Positions 40,501 to 51,177 are shown, counted from the first letter of the stretch. The stretch: DNA of 64,000 nt from Lates calcarifer (GCF_001640805.2 NC_066838.1:6218601-6282600); one strand, 5' to 3'. Made by a program: numbers and translations. The notes: generated by a model from the sequence alone, not told the origin.

Positions 40501-41016
40501 AGTGGAGACATAAAACCCAAAATGAGATGGGTCAGTTAACTGTCATATATAAGTTCTGTCTCCCACAAAGATGCATCAGAGAAACATTTGAGGGAGCCAA
40601 CCAAAACATGTTGGAGGCACGGTACACGTCCACATACACACATGATGACAGACAGACACATGTGCAGGTTCCATCATCAGAATGTGAGAGCATGATTGAG
40701 GATGACAACTGAAAGAAGAAAGAAAAATAAACACATAATGGCAAAGACAGAAGGAAACATGGAGGACAAGTCACAAGGGAGAGAGGGGTGTTCATCCTGT
40801 GTTCACTGTGACAACCTATTGACAGAGAGAAGGATGAGGATGAGGAAAGGAAGTAACAGAGACTGGGTTGTTGTACGAGAGGCAAAATAGCACAGGAAAA
40901 GCCAGAACATCCCATGATATGTTTGTGAACGTGAGACCCCCAACTGTCAAGTCTCCCCTATTTCCTGTATGTGCAGCAGTGAAATGTAGCACTGTAAACA
41001 GGCATGCACAGGATTG

Positions 41017-41052
41017 GATCCAAAATAGGAATCAGATCCAAAATAGGGTTCA
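41017..41052 (+). repeat. Tandem duplication of an 18-bp unit
   Basis: Two head-to-tail copies of GATCCAAAATAGGRWTCA (41017-41034 and 41035-41052), with differences only near the 3' end of the unit. Confidence 0.85.
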
Positions 41053-41308
41053 ACAACATTTATGTGCGTGATTTGACTAAATTGCAACAGTTAGACACCA
41101 TCAACCCAACCAGCTGCATGTGACCTAACTGAACTCCTTTCCAGAGTTGGAGCATAAAAAATAAAAACATAAATAATAACAAAAATGAATAAAACTACAT
41201 TTTTCTATTATCTTTTAAGTGTAAACAATGAGTGCAAGCTATAATCAAAGTACTACTCAATATTCAATACTCAATACAAGTGAAAACAGAGCCTGACCAA
41301 ATTTTTCC

Positions 41309-41551
41309 TCAAGCATGACACAGAGCTAAGAGATGGTTACAACTACACAACTCAGCCAAAGATAAGGTTATGTTATTTTTCAAGAATAGGTGTCTTTGTA
41401 TACTGTTTGTGTTAGCTGCGGTGTATTGCACTATTTTCTTACAGTGCCTACATATTGTTTGTGTCTTGTCTGTCACTCTGTTGCCATTTATTTTTTCTAC
41501 TGGGTGCCCAAAATGCTGCCACACAAACAATTTAAAAGTGGTTTCGAGCAT
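41309..41551 (-). pseudogene. hAT-type transposase N-terminal BED zinc-finger remnant
   Basis: The 80-codon frame contains VWQHFGHPVEKINGNRV, ICRHCKKIVQYTAANT and NSIQRHL, the pattern of a BED zinc finger as found at the N-terminus of hAT transposases and ZBED proteins. The CxxC pair (ICRHC) is intact, but the final histidine pair after QRHL is not clearly kept. No hAT catalytic core or dimerisation region follows on the minus strand to the left. I therefore take it as a truncated transposon relic, not a host ZBED gene. It lies about 130 bp from the Tc1 fragment. Confidence 0.75.
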
Positions 41552-41679
41552 CTTCTATGCTAATTTCATTAGTCATGCTAATTGCAGTTGGATAATGTCT
41601 CACGAGACAGCTTTTCACCTCAATGAGAAATATTGTCATGTTTTAATATTGCGAGATCTTATGGCACAAGATTACATCA

Positions 41680-41785
41680 AACTTCAATGTGCCCAACCTC
41701 AATAATACTCTTGTGGCTGAATGGAAGAAAATCCCTGCAGTTCCATGATCTTGAGGAACAGCTTGCCAAAAGATCTGAAACAGTG
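41680..41785 (+). mobile_element. Tc1-like transposase 3' fragment
   Basis: A stretch resembling the C-terminal end of fish Tc1 transposase genes. In one frame it reads NVPNLNNTLVAEWKKIPA (compare the family block ALVAEWKQVPA) and then runs into stops. No terminal repeat is visible next to it, so it is an isolated fragment. It is the same region of the transposase as seen near 27900-27960. Confidence 0.65.
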
Positions 41786-44700
41786 TGAATCTAGAAATAA
41801 GAACACCAGGTTTACATAATGAGCCTAATTGACAGGCATATGGATGGTGGTATGTAACAGGTGCATACCATGAGACAGCAGGGAACATGATAGATCTAAT
41901 TTACCAGCACTGGGTCAGTGCATTTTGAGCCCACATCCAAAGGGTGACTGAATGTAATTAACCTCTGAACCAAGTTCATCCAGTTTTTATCCAACCATAG
42001 CACAAAGTTATAGTATGTTATACTATTTCCAGAGGAAAAATGTATTAGTCATGAATGTACCCTACAACACAAAGAATTTACAGTTCAAAAAAATAGTTTT
42101 CATTTTCTTCCCTTGTATTCTATTGATATGAGCCGCACTGGAGTGACAGTAGGACTGACCTAAATACAAATCACATTAGGGCTTCTGCTACCCCCCTGGT
42201 GTCCCACCAAAAGCCTTTTGTCTAAACCTGATGTTTTTGGCATATTGACAATAAGTAGCCGCACTTGCCACAGCAGCTGCCCTGCTTCAGAAATGCAGTC
42301 TTGGAGCAGGAATTTTGTCACTGATCCAGTTCCCCAGAGGGAGCCCAGATCTCATGCAGACTGCTGCTCTGAGCTCTTTATGTCTGGATAGAAGAGGGAG
42401 GTTTCCGGGTCACTGTACATCCAAGTCCCTGCCCAGAGCCTCCCAGGTCAGTTCCATTTTCCTGTTCTAAAACTAAAGGAAAGCTGATCTTGGACTTTGA
42501 TGCCAACTAACTTTTCAAAACAACACTTACTCACTAGATGACTAGATCATTTCACCATTGAAAAGCATTTTGGTGCACATTTTGTTTGAGTGACTGGACA
42601 GCTACAGCTGCCAAGGAGGTTCCATGTTGGAGACCTTATCCAAGGCTCCACATTAACTTTTAAATTTAGAGCATCAAGATCTTTTGAATATTTTTTGCAC
42701 TTAGGGTAGTAAGCTAAGAAGCACAGCAGTGTTCAAGTGCTATACAAGAGACACTGTACAGGTATTTTACAAATAAAGGAAATAAATAAAATCATTTTTG
42801 TGCATTGCAGATATAAACTAATAAATCACAACAATATATTTATAGTTGTCCTTCTCACAAGATATACAGTATATTTGGACAGGTTCGATGTTACACAGTA
42901 TGTCTGTGTGTACACTGTGAGCATGTTAACATTTAACAAGTGACAGGCGTGTCACTACATGTATTGGTGTATTATCAATACCATCTATGATTCTTATCAG
43001 CATGAGAGTGATACACTCCTGTTTCAGGCTGGGATACAAGTCAAGGTGAACAGACTGCGGTTAAGTGGTCCGTTCCTCCTTCGCTCTCTTCCATCTTTCA
43101 TGGCTTTTTCATTTTCAGAGTCCTTTATTGCTATGCCAAGCAGGTTCTCCGCTCCCGCATTTTTAATTAAAATCTAAATGTGCAATAACTCTGGAGACTC
43201 TGGGCTAGCTGGCAAACAGGTCCATTGGTCTTGTTTCTCCCTTCAAGCCTTTGTTACCTTTTTCATCAAAGCCTTCCATCACGCCTTTCTGTTTGTCCAA
43301 TTCTCTTCACTTCACTGCATATATGCTTTGACATAAGCCACACAGGCACACCTTTGTAGAAAAGCTCTACACCAAGCAAATGAACTCTCATTCTCAGACT
43401 ATATCCTAATCCATTCAAGGACCCTGAGAAAAACCCAATCCTTAAAGTCAGTTTTCTTGACTTCCCATGACTCCTTGAAGACAAAAGGCTGCTTGTGCAG
43501 ACATGGACTGGATAAAGACCCCGGTGCTTTAGTTCAGTCGCCTGGGTGCTACATAGTATTTTCACTTTCCAGAGCCACAATGAAATAACCTCCATCTCCT
43601 CTTTGGAATTACCCATAAGCCTTTATCTGTGGAAAGTCAAATATATAGCAGCTTGTCATGTACGTTTCAGTGTTCTGTAGTGATGTTTTTGTGTGTGTAG
43701 AATTTCTTGGTAAGATTAAAACTTGAGCAGGTGGTAGTAAAGGCTGATATCTAAATTATAAGGCAGAAAACTTAGGCTACAGGATTTCCCAGAGTGTTTT
43801 ATAGCAGAGGTGGACCACCTCACCTTCACTGAACTCAGAGGAAATTATGACACTTGTATGAAATAAAATTAACCTTCAGAGAAAATAAGCAAAGGTGCAA
43901 AATCAGATGGCAGAAGTCATATATTTAATGAGAGAGGCATCTGTTTTCACTGCTATATAGAACCAAAACTAATCATCAGGACCAGGATCAGCTCAGTTCA
44001 GACGGCCACCTCTCCCAAAAAGATGTCCTGGGAGGAAACCTGGACTGATGCATCAATGTTTTCTCAATATGATTTGAATATCTTCCAAGGCAGTGACTCA
44101 CTGATTAACTGTTGTTGTAAGAAGGTTTTTAATTGTTCTTGAAACAAGGGAGTTACAGTTTTAATAGTTTTAATATCTAATTGCAAGTAGATTAAAAAAA
44201 ACAGAGTTCACTCCTCTATATTTTGCCCTTATCATTCTCTCATTATCTCCTCACATATCAAGAAGGTGAGGAGGGAGGAGGCAGCCAGGTAGGAGCTTGT
44301 ACAGGTTAGGAATTCCAGTCGATTCCGTGCCTCCTCCTTGCACAAACAGCAGGAAAAAAGCTCAAAGTTTTCCACGAGGTCTAGGCTCATTCACTGAGGG
44401 AGCACTAGAGGAGAAGGAGGGGGAACGCTCAAACAGTCATCCCACATCCCACCCACCCCGAGGAGCATTCCACAGGACTGTCTGCTCACCCATCATTAAG
44501 CAAGACCACCTGCTGGCAAATCAGGACCCCCATCATGTTCTCAGCAAGCCTGGCTAACCCCATTACCAGTGAGCCTCTGGACTGCTGTATACACAGGACA
44601 TAAATAGTCAGTGGTATGTTTAGCAGTAAAACACTGCTCATTAACATCCCACAAGGACTTTTGATTGTCCAACCAGCGAAGCACACTAGCTGCACTCAGC

Positions 44701-44820
44701 ATTACGTATTTAAATAGATGCAGCATAAAGGGACAAAGAAATGATCTTTGATGCAGCTGTTGCATGACTGTGCACTGGGTTCTGACTGGCTCATCTCTGC
44801 TCCTCTCAAAAAAAGACTGA

Positions 44821-44843
<23 letters not shown>
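44821..44843 (+). repeat. T23 homopolymer followed by A7
   Basis: Twenty-three T then seven A. It could be the poly(A) tail of a minus-strand retroposon, but no body was recognised. Confidence 0.93.
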
Positions 44844-44853
<10 letters not shown>

Positions 44854-47469
44854 AGGAGAGGAGGAGATCAAGACAGAAGGAAGAAACAGTCCTTTGTTGC
44901 TGTTCTTCGTCCAGGCCTTGAGGGAAAGACTCTGGCATCAAGTCATCAAGAGCTGAAACAAAAGCAGCTGATAAACAGAGCAAGACAGATAAGATCTCCC
45001 TGTACGCTCAACACTTCTCCATCAAGAGGGCTTCCTTTCTTCCAAACCCCCAGCACCTCCACCTCCTCTCTTTGTTGTCATTAACACAGCCAAAAGAGAA
45101 ATGGAAATTATAATAAAAAATCTGGAGACAAGACATTCTGTTGTGACTTGAACTACCCTTTTATCCACTTTTACAAAACCAGGACTTCATTTTGTTTCCA
45201 AAAACACAGCAAATGACTGTTTGATTCTGTCTGTTATTCCTCTGCGCAGCCCAGCTGACAATGGCAACATTTTACTGAGTGGTAGCTGGACGACTAGATG
45301 AAGAAAGACATCCAGTGCCAGAGGCCCTCTGCTTATCTGCTCTGGCAAGACACAAATTCAACAATGCAAAGGTGGTACATTTGGAGTTCAAGAGTTACAC
45401 TTTTTTGCTATTTCAGTTTTTTATTTCAACCACAGAAATGCCTCTGAGGCTGTTAGTAAGGAGAGATAAGGCATAAGGAAACAGAAAGGGGGACATTCTT
45501 TTACACAATAAATATGGCGTACAGCATTTTAAGAGCTGGTCAGCACTGCAAGTGTTTACTGAGATCTTGTAAACACTTCTCTAGGGAGGGCCGCTCTATG
45601 GCAGATGAAAGCCTGCATCCAATTGATCACACACACGGATTGAGTGGCCCTGAAGAAGTGCCACCGCCCAGTGCAAAGAGCACAGGAGTCAAAAGAGTGT
45701 GAAACATAATGCCTGAAGGCATCTATCTTCACGCGGATCCAAACTATGCCACAGCAAACACAACATCTCGCACAGACCACGTCCTCACATGGACAAAAAA
45801 ATCCTCTGTTTTTGCTTCATTCTACATTACTCATCTTATTTTCCTTCATGTCGTCTCAAAACTCTCAGTGGTGAGCAGCTCACACAAAGCCTTTTTTCTT
45901 CCACCTCAGACAATGCACCTCCCCACCTAGCTCTCTGCCAGGCATTCCTGAGTCTATCCTAGCTATCGAAAATGTCAAGAATGAGGAGAAAGCAGAGGAG
46001 GGTACAATGAGCACTGCGGCAGGTAGAGTCTTGTCCCGCTGCACTGACATCCCACAGTCGCCGGGGGTAGTGGTTGCATAGAGCGGATGGGATCTGACTT
46101 GACTCTCTTAATTAAAACTCTGCACTGGAACAAGCCTCAGAGCTCATTCTCCTCCGGATGAAGGAATGCCAGCTAATTATCAGGGCCAATTTCACTCCCC
46201 AAAAACCAAATACAGATTTCATGGTCGGATCTGCACCTGACAATTGTCTCAGGGTATTAGTCTTTGGATTATTAGTGCAGAAGAAGCTCCACTGCATTCC
46301 TAAGAAAATGTTTAATAATTCCACACATCTTTAAACTAGATTTCTGTCTAACTTTTGACTTATTGAAGTATTTCCTGATGCCTATTCCTTCAACTGTAAG
46401 GCGATATGAGAAAATCAGGTTATGTGAAGTAAACCCTCTTCAAACACAAAGCCCCGAAACAAAAAGGGCACATCTAGACAGTTTGCCAGAGCCAAGAAAC
46501 TCCCCTTTCCACAACAGGAGTCCAAAAAGAAGAAAAGGGGGCTGAATGAAAAGGTTAGCAGTGCAGTGTTTCGTGCCTGGACAGACAAACAGAAGAAGTT
46601 TTATGTGTGTGCCAAATGCAACTTAACACTGCAAACAAGCTCCATCCATTGGAACATCCTGCCACCCAGAACTGTTCAGAGGAAAGTACCCAGAATATAG
46701 ACCCTGCAACTCTGAAACAGTGATTGCCCCAGAAAGCCTTCAGCAAGGTGATTTGTGCTCTGATTCATTTCCCCCTGGTGCTCCCGGGCCAATGTAAGTG
46801 TTAGATTCAAACTTTGAACAGCTGCCAACATTGTCAAGCACCAGTAAAAGTTAAACAGCAGCAAGCTCACTGCTCACTGGCATGGGGGCACAGGCTGCTA
46901 CAGTCTCACAGTCACGGTAGATGCTGAGATTTATTAGTCATGGCTGCATGGTTCGTCTCATAAGAGCCTAACAAATTACTTTTCAACCAAAAAAGGACTC
47001 AAGGGGAAAAAGTATTTAATTAACTCTTTTGCTGCTGAGGTTCTGCTATGCAAATCAGTAGAACAAACAACAATAATATCATCTCCAATTTTTTGCTCCC
47101 AAATTCAAAACACTCTTTATTAACAGTTTTTAAAGCATTTTCATGTGTGGGCAACTTTGATCCTTTCATTGCCTGCTTTCTGCTGCTGCACTTTCTGTGC
47201 AGTTTAAGAATCATTTTATGTTTCTTTTACAGGGAAGTTAAAATGGTGGGAACCTGCAAGTTAGTTGTAAAGAAGTGTGGGAACCTGCGTTGCCATGTAA
47301 AACATCATGTGTTATGTATATGTAAGTGCTGAGGAGTTTCACCTCTGACTCAATAAAAAAGGCCTGGCTACAGGGTGCAAAGGTCAGGAATCATCGCTCA
47401 ACCACTCAACCCCTGTCCTCAAAGTGTTTATCAGTCACCTCAAGGCTTCACTGGGAAAGGCTAGAGCCT

Positions 47470-47483
47470 CACCATGGTAACAA
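47470..47483 (+). promoter_or_regulatory. Single RFX X-box-like site
   Basis: CACCATGGTAACAA matches one half of the paired site near 24360 and the RFX half-site CCATGGTAAC. It lies about 360 bp inside intron 2 from exon 2. A single short match may be chance. Confidence 0.3.
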
Positions 47484-47837
47484 AGCTCCTAAAATGACTC
47501 AGGTGTACTTGTTTCATGCAGTTCTGGGAAACTTTGACACTGTGAGCCTGAGGCTATGACATTTCAGCAGCCAATGATGTATGAAATCCTTGCTTCTTTA
47601 AGTGATTTACAATTACTGTGAGACTGCAAACCACAGTGTGGATCCTATAAATTTCTCACAGGTAACAAACTATATCGAAACACATCACAGTAAATTGACT
47701 AATCAAACAGCAATGATAAGCCCAGATAAGAGCGATGAAGAGAGATGAACAATTTATATATGAACTGTACAGTATTTTCCAACCCATACAGAACATACTG
47801 TAGGTCTTATTCCATTCACAACAAACTGGCTGCTTAC

Positions 47838-48099
47838 CTTCAACACAGTGCTCCACATCCTCCAGGTTGCGCAGGGTAATCCTCATCAGACTGGAGTTGA
47901 GCATAAGTTCATTCTTGTGTTCTGGTCCCATGGACTCCGGGGCAGGGTTGAGAAAGAATATGCGAGTGTCGCCCGTGGCTACCTGGTTGTCACAGATGCC
48001 GGGGTTGCCGAAGCCACCGATCATCACCTTGTTGCCGCCATCCAGGAGAATTTCACGGTTAACATTGGACTTCCCTTTCAAGTAGCGCCACACCCTTAC
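47838..48099 (-). CDS. agrn: Agrin coding exon 2: remainder of NtA laminin-binding domain
   Basis: This 262-nt exon encodes residues 68-154 plus one base of the next codon. It opens [10 protein letters not shown] directly after the TGC AAG of exon 1, so the joined reading [14 protein letters not shown] matches agrin. Further signatures are [43 protein letters not shown] and DVEHCVE. Cysteines 103 and 152 complete the four expected in NtA. N135 (NSS) is an N-glycosylation sequon. In the known family, the C-terminal helix (LRNLE..EHCVE) contacts the laminin gamma-1 coiled coil and so anchors agrin in basement membranes. The acceptor is CTAAAG at 48100-48105; the donor is GTAAGC at 47837-47832, leaving phase 1. 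No stop, frameshift or lost key residue is visible, so the gene looks functional. The follistatin-like exons that should follow are not seen. Confidence 0.95.
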
Positions 48100-49713
48100 C
48101 TTTAGTCAAACAACAACAAAAAAGACAGCACATTATTTAGCATTTTGTCAAAACCAAAACCATACATCATATTTTCATTTAGAAGTACAAAAGGGGTCTT
48201 TGTCCCTGGGAAATCTGAATCAAAGTTTACCATGAATGTTATTTACACCTGTGCTATTAGAATATTAACTGACATGAGTAGTAACAGTGATTCTTAAGTG
48301 ATTCTTTCCACTTTAATAAATCACATACAAAAACCCAGGTACAGGTTTTCTCTTCCCACTTCAAACTAAACCAGAACACTCCACGCATCCAAAGATGGTA
48401 CATCACAGGAAGTTCAGCAAAGGCTGCTTTATGCACAGTCATGAGAGAGCTCGCCCATTCCGCTCTATGTTAGCTGTCTTGTCTCACTTCAGCACTTGGT
48501 GGTTGTTTCTGTTTCCAGATTGAGAGCCGTGTGCCTCTAATCTACTCCATTCATTCACTGGGAGACGGGAAGCCAGTGGGCGCTGAGGAAAAGAGCAGCG
48601 AGAAAGCTGACCAAACACAACTTGTTTATTTTGACAGATTATAGGGTGGTCTACCACAAGTCCCAAGATCGTGCAAAAATTAGTTTCACAATGAATAGCC
48701 ACGGAATGACAGAGGAAGGCTGCTTCCTAACTGAAAATTTGCTTATTTGTGGAACTATGAATGTTTTTTTCACTGTGTGCTATTATATTGTCCATTAACT
48801 GGAGACATAATTTTCCTGTGACATTTACAGAATCTGAAAATGTACAGTTTCAGGTCTATCACGCACTGGTCTCACATAAGAGACTAATGATAATGTAATG
48901 CATGACTACACATCCTTATTGCTTTGGGCACACCTTGCAGCACTTGTCATTAGTCACTGGTGAGAAAAAACATTTCTATTGTCTCTTGCAATATTATAAC
49001 AGCGACATAGAAATAACTGTACTATTCTTCAGGGTGCTTTAAGTGTTTCTGTGGTACTTTGCAGTGATCTTGTAACATGTTATGGACTTTTTTTCATCTC
49101 CAAGGACATCACTATTATAGCCACAAGTCACAAAGCCCTAGTGTGCCATGGAAGTGAAGGCATTTGTTAGGATTCAGAACATCATTTTTGCAGCCACTGG
49201 CAAATGTTAAGTTGCATGTTTCCACCATTCATGACTAAATCAAGTGAGAGCTGGAGCCAGGGTCCACTGAGAGGACAGTCTCCTGCTGCAACATGTTTGG
49301 GATGATTACACGGTCGGTTAGGCCTCCCCTGTAGCTATGTAATTGGTAAGTGGAAATTTAAAAAAAAAAAAAAAAAAAAAACATCATCTATCTATTTCTG
49401 AAGGCAAAGTGAATTCACTGTCAGTGCTAATGTAACCGCTGCCAATTGCTTCTGGATGAATGAATTCGTAAACTGTTTTTTTTTTTTTCAGGCAAGCTGC
49501 TGGTGCAGTTGAGAGAGTTGAAACAAACAAAATCGGTGGCAATGGCTTCCATTAGTTACACGAGGGAAAGTATATTAAATGACACTGTGAGTTCTAATAG
49601 TCTACATAAACCCGGAATGTGTTCGTGCAAAGAGCAGGTGCCTTTTCCTTGCAGCAATGCACTCTTGTGGATAGTCCACTTGATCGTTTCAGAAACCACA
49701 TTAAAACACGTAC
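48100..49713 (-). other. agrn: agrn intron 1 (1,614 nt)
   Basis: This intron separates the two NtA exons. On the minus strand it starts GTACGTG and ends with a T-rich tract and CTAAAG, so it obeys the GT-AG rule. It contains an A22 homopolymer (49360-49381) and a T13 run (49476-49488). No open frame in it resembles a known protein. Confidence 0.9.
49360..49381 (+). repeat. A22 homopolymer in agrn intron 1
   Basis: Twenty-two A in a row, T22 on the agrn strand. It lies far from the acceptor of exon 2, so it is not its polypyrimidine tract. Confidence 0.95.
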
Positions 49714-49914
49714 CTTGCATGAGTAGGTATTATGCACCGGGTCCATGTTAATTATTTCGTCCACGGTGCCGGTCAAAACTATGTTGGCTTCCTCTTCCCT
49801 GTCTTCCAAGTTTTTCTCCGGGCAACTTGCTCCGCTGGTCTGCCACAGAGCGAGGAGCAGCCCCGCGAAGAGCAGCGCTGTCCGGCCGGCTCGGACCGTC
49901 CGATGGGAACCCAT
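49714..49914 (-). CDS. agrn: Agrin coding exon 1: signal peptide and start of NtA domain
   Basis: This exon encodes residues 1-67 of secreted agrin, the basement-membrane proteoglycan that organises the neuromuscular junction. The ATG is at 49914. An in-frame TAA lies a short way upstream with no ATG between them (only a TTG), which fixes the start. Residues about 11-24 form a hydrophobic signal-peptide core ([13 protein letters not shown]), with likely cleavage after TSGA near residue 29. The mature end begins SCPEKN, like the NCPER/TCPER start of known agrins. [14 protein letters not shown] and [10 protein letters not shown] are typical of NtA (N-terminal agrin domain). Cysteines are at 31 and 66. 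The exon ends TGC AAG before a GTACGT donor, in phase 0. Kozak context is moderate (C at -3, G at +4). The domain match is very strong; the exact signal cleavage site is inferred. Confidence 0.95.
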
Positions 49915-50139
49915 GAGCACGGATGTAACCCGAAAAGTACACTTAATCAAATGTTACCGCCCGAGGCGTCCGACAACAAACTCCAAACTCTTTCGAATGC
50001 GTTTAAATTTTGCTCTGAGCCTCCTTTCCACAACTTCCCTACGGACTACCAGTGTCTCTTTCACTCTGCAGCCCAGTTCCCCGCATCTGCAGCCCGGGTT
50101 AAAAATCCCTCTCTGCCGCCGCCGGCTGGGAGACCAAGA

Positions 50140-50177
50140 GGGAAGAGAGTGGAAGGAGGAGGAAGGAGGAGGAAGGG
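50140..50177 (+). repeat. GGA-rich polypurine tract
   Basis: A run of imperfect GGA/GGAAG units on the plus strand (CCT/CTTCC on the agrn strand) inside the putative promoter or 5' UTR. Such polypurine-polypyrimidine tracts are common in TATA-less promoters and can adopt non-B DNA. Confidence 0.6.
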
Positions 50178-50270
50178 CCAGGGAGCTCTCTCTCCAGGAA
50201 TGCAACTGCACTTCTATCTCCCCCTCTCTTTTCCTCTCTCGCACACACACATTCACGGTGACGCGCCTGG

Positions 50271-50278
50271 ATTTGCAT
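50271..50278. promoter_or_regulatory. Octamer (POU-type) motif upstream of agrn
   Basis: A perfect ATTTGCAT (ATGCAAAT on the minus strand) lies about 360 bp upstream of the agrin start codon within the CpG-rich region. Octamers bind Oct/POU factors. An 8-mer can occur by chance, so function is inferred from position only. Confidence 0.35.
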
Positions 50279-50384
50279 GCAATCTGAATTGCTGATCCCA
50301 CAAGTGAGGGTGAGGTGGGTGGTTGTGGGGAGGGGGGCTGGAGGGCCGCGCGCTGGGATGCCTGTAGAAAGTGGCTGTCCAACG

Positions 50385-50392
50385 CCGCCCCC
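50385..50392 (-). promoter_or_regulatory. GC box (Sp1-type) upstream of agrn
   Basis: Reads GGGGGCGG on the minus strand, the strand of agrn, about 470 bp upstream of the start codon and inside the CpG-rich block. GC boxes are typical of TATA-less CpG-island promoters. Confidence 0.4.
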
Positions 50393-50730
50393 AGTCGGAC
50401 AGACAGTGTCCTTACCTCCGGACCTGATCACCCCCAGAGTCAGCAGATGAGCAAAGCATGAGTAGGCAGGGATCGCATCCAAAATCATGTCATGAGTTTC
50501 AGACATGTAATTTACTGTATTCTGGTGAACTTTTAATGGAAGTGAATCGCAGAATAACCTACGATCAACAAATCCACTTTAAGACAAATAGTATATTGTA
50601 TATTCTGGGGGAAAAGAAGTTTATTTTAACAGTAATTTAACAGTTTCCCAAAATAATAATTTGGCATTCGCGTACTTAGATGAACTATATTATCAATAGC
50701 TAGTTAGCTAGCGAATTAGCATAGCCTCAT

Positions 50731-50746
50731 CACGTGTCATCACGTG
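50731..50746. promoter_or_regulatory. Two tandem CACGTG E-boxes 10 bp apart
   Basis: A 10-bp unit, CATCACGTGT, occurs twice in a row (50729-50748), putting two CACGTG palindromes on the same helical face. CACGTG binds bHLH-zip factors such as USF, MYC or MITF/TFE. The site is about 0.8 kb upstream of the agrin start codon. Confidence 0.45.
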
Positions 50747-50887
50747 TCTTATGACCAACTAGTTAATTTTACCACAGACACTGCAAGCAACTTGTTGTGA
50801 CAACTTTAGTACTGTTAGCTGACTAACTACACCTGACCTATGTTCCCTCTAATTTACAAAACACAACTGGCAAGCCCAGCTGACAAG

Positions 50888-50909
50888 CTAGTTAGCTAGC
50901 TAGCTAGAT
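50888..50909 (+). repeat. TAGC short tandem repeat
   Basis: AGCTAGTTAGCTAGCTAGCTAGA, a few TAGC units. A related TAGCTAGTTAGCTAGCG string is at 50697-50713. Confidence 0.7.
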
Positions 50910-51010
50910 AACGTTTAGCTAATACAAAATGTCATTCGGAGGCGCTGCTGTCCCACAGGCTGTGTACGAACCGGTCCAACGTGAATATGGGAAATACGTA
51001 ATGTTAATAT

Positions 51011-51060
51011 GTACCTGGGGTGACCATATTTTGGTTTTCAAAAAGAGGACACATAGCAGA
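51011..51060. repeat. Possible DNA-transposon end (GGTGACCATATTTT)
   Basis: CCTGGGGTGACCATATTTTGG followed by AAAAAGAGGACAC resembles the end of a dispersed repeat seen in fish genomes. No inverted partner was found in the window, so the call is tentative. Confidence 0.3.
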
Positions 51061-51133
51061 CATTAAATGTTACTCACTGCTAGTCTCACCCATATCCCTC
51101 AGACTATCAGATGTGACAGAAAGTCGTTTATCA

Positions 51134-51177
51134 CTGAGAAATAAGTTCTAATTGGCTGAGAAATAAGTCTTAATTGG
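51134..51177 (+). repeat. Tandem duplication of a 22-bp unit
   Basis: Two head-to-tail copies (51134-51155 and 51156-51177) of CTGAGAAATAAGTYYTAATTGG, differing at the two Y positions. This is recent local duplication in the upstream intergenic region. Confidence 0.9.

Larger units (their letters stand above)
1..47837 (-). other. agrn: agrn intron 2, partial (at least 47.8 kb), no exons recognised
   Basis: The exon 2 donor at 47837 opens an intron whose acceptor is not recognised in the window. I looked through the minus-strand open frames for the Kazal/follistatin-like signature expected next (PVCGSDG.TY) and for the short transmembrane N-terminus of TM-agrin (an alternative first exon with a single hydrophobic segment); neither is apparent. 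The open frames of 60-160 codons in this stretch have low-complexity or non-protein-like composition and match nothing I know. Contents I can name are microsatellites, homopolymers and the transposon remnants listed separately; the rest is unique-looking AT-rich DNA, part of which may be regulatory. A small exon could have been missed by eye. Confidence 0.75.
49830..50420 (-). promoter_or_regulatory. agrn: GC-rich CpG-rich 5' region and likely promoter/5' UTR of agrn
   Basis: This segment spans exon 1 and its upstream flank and is much richer in G+C and CpG than the surrounding DNA, for example around 49861-49910, 50115-50125, 50341-50352 and 50381-50392. It lacks an obvious TATA box at a suitable distance. 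Visible elements are an Sp1-type GC box (GGGGGCGG on the minus strand, 50385-50392), a POU octamer ATTTGCAT (50271-50278) next to TGACGCG (50259-50265), and a GGA-rich polypurine run (about 50140-50177). The transcription start is not determined. A CpG-island promoter fits a broadly expressed matrix gene such as agrin. Confidence 0.65.

Noticed and set aside
47848..48105. Plus-strand open frames opposite exon 2
   Set aside because: They are antisense shadows of the conserved NtA exon.
49948..49950. Possible alternative agrin start 36 nt upstream of the ATG
   Set aside because: The codon is TTG, and an in-frame TAA lies just two codons further upstream; the ATG at 49914 directly precedes a good signal peptide.
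49732..50295. Plus-strand open frames of about 180 codons over agrin exon 1 and its upstream flank
   Set aside because: They overlap the coding exon in antisense and extend only because the DNA is GC-rich; the composition (low-complexity R, S, P) is not protein-like and no family is recognised.
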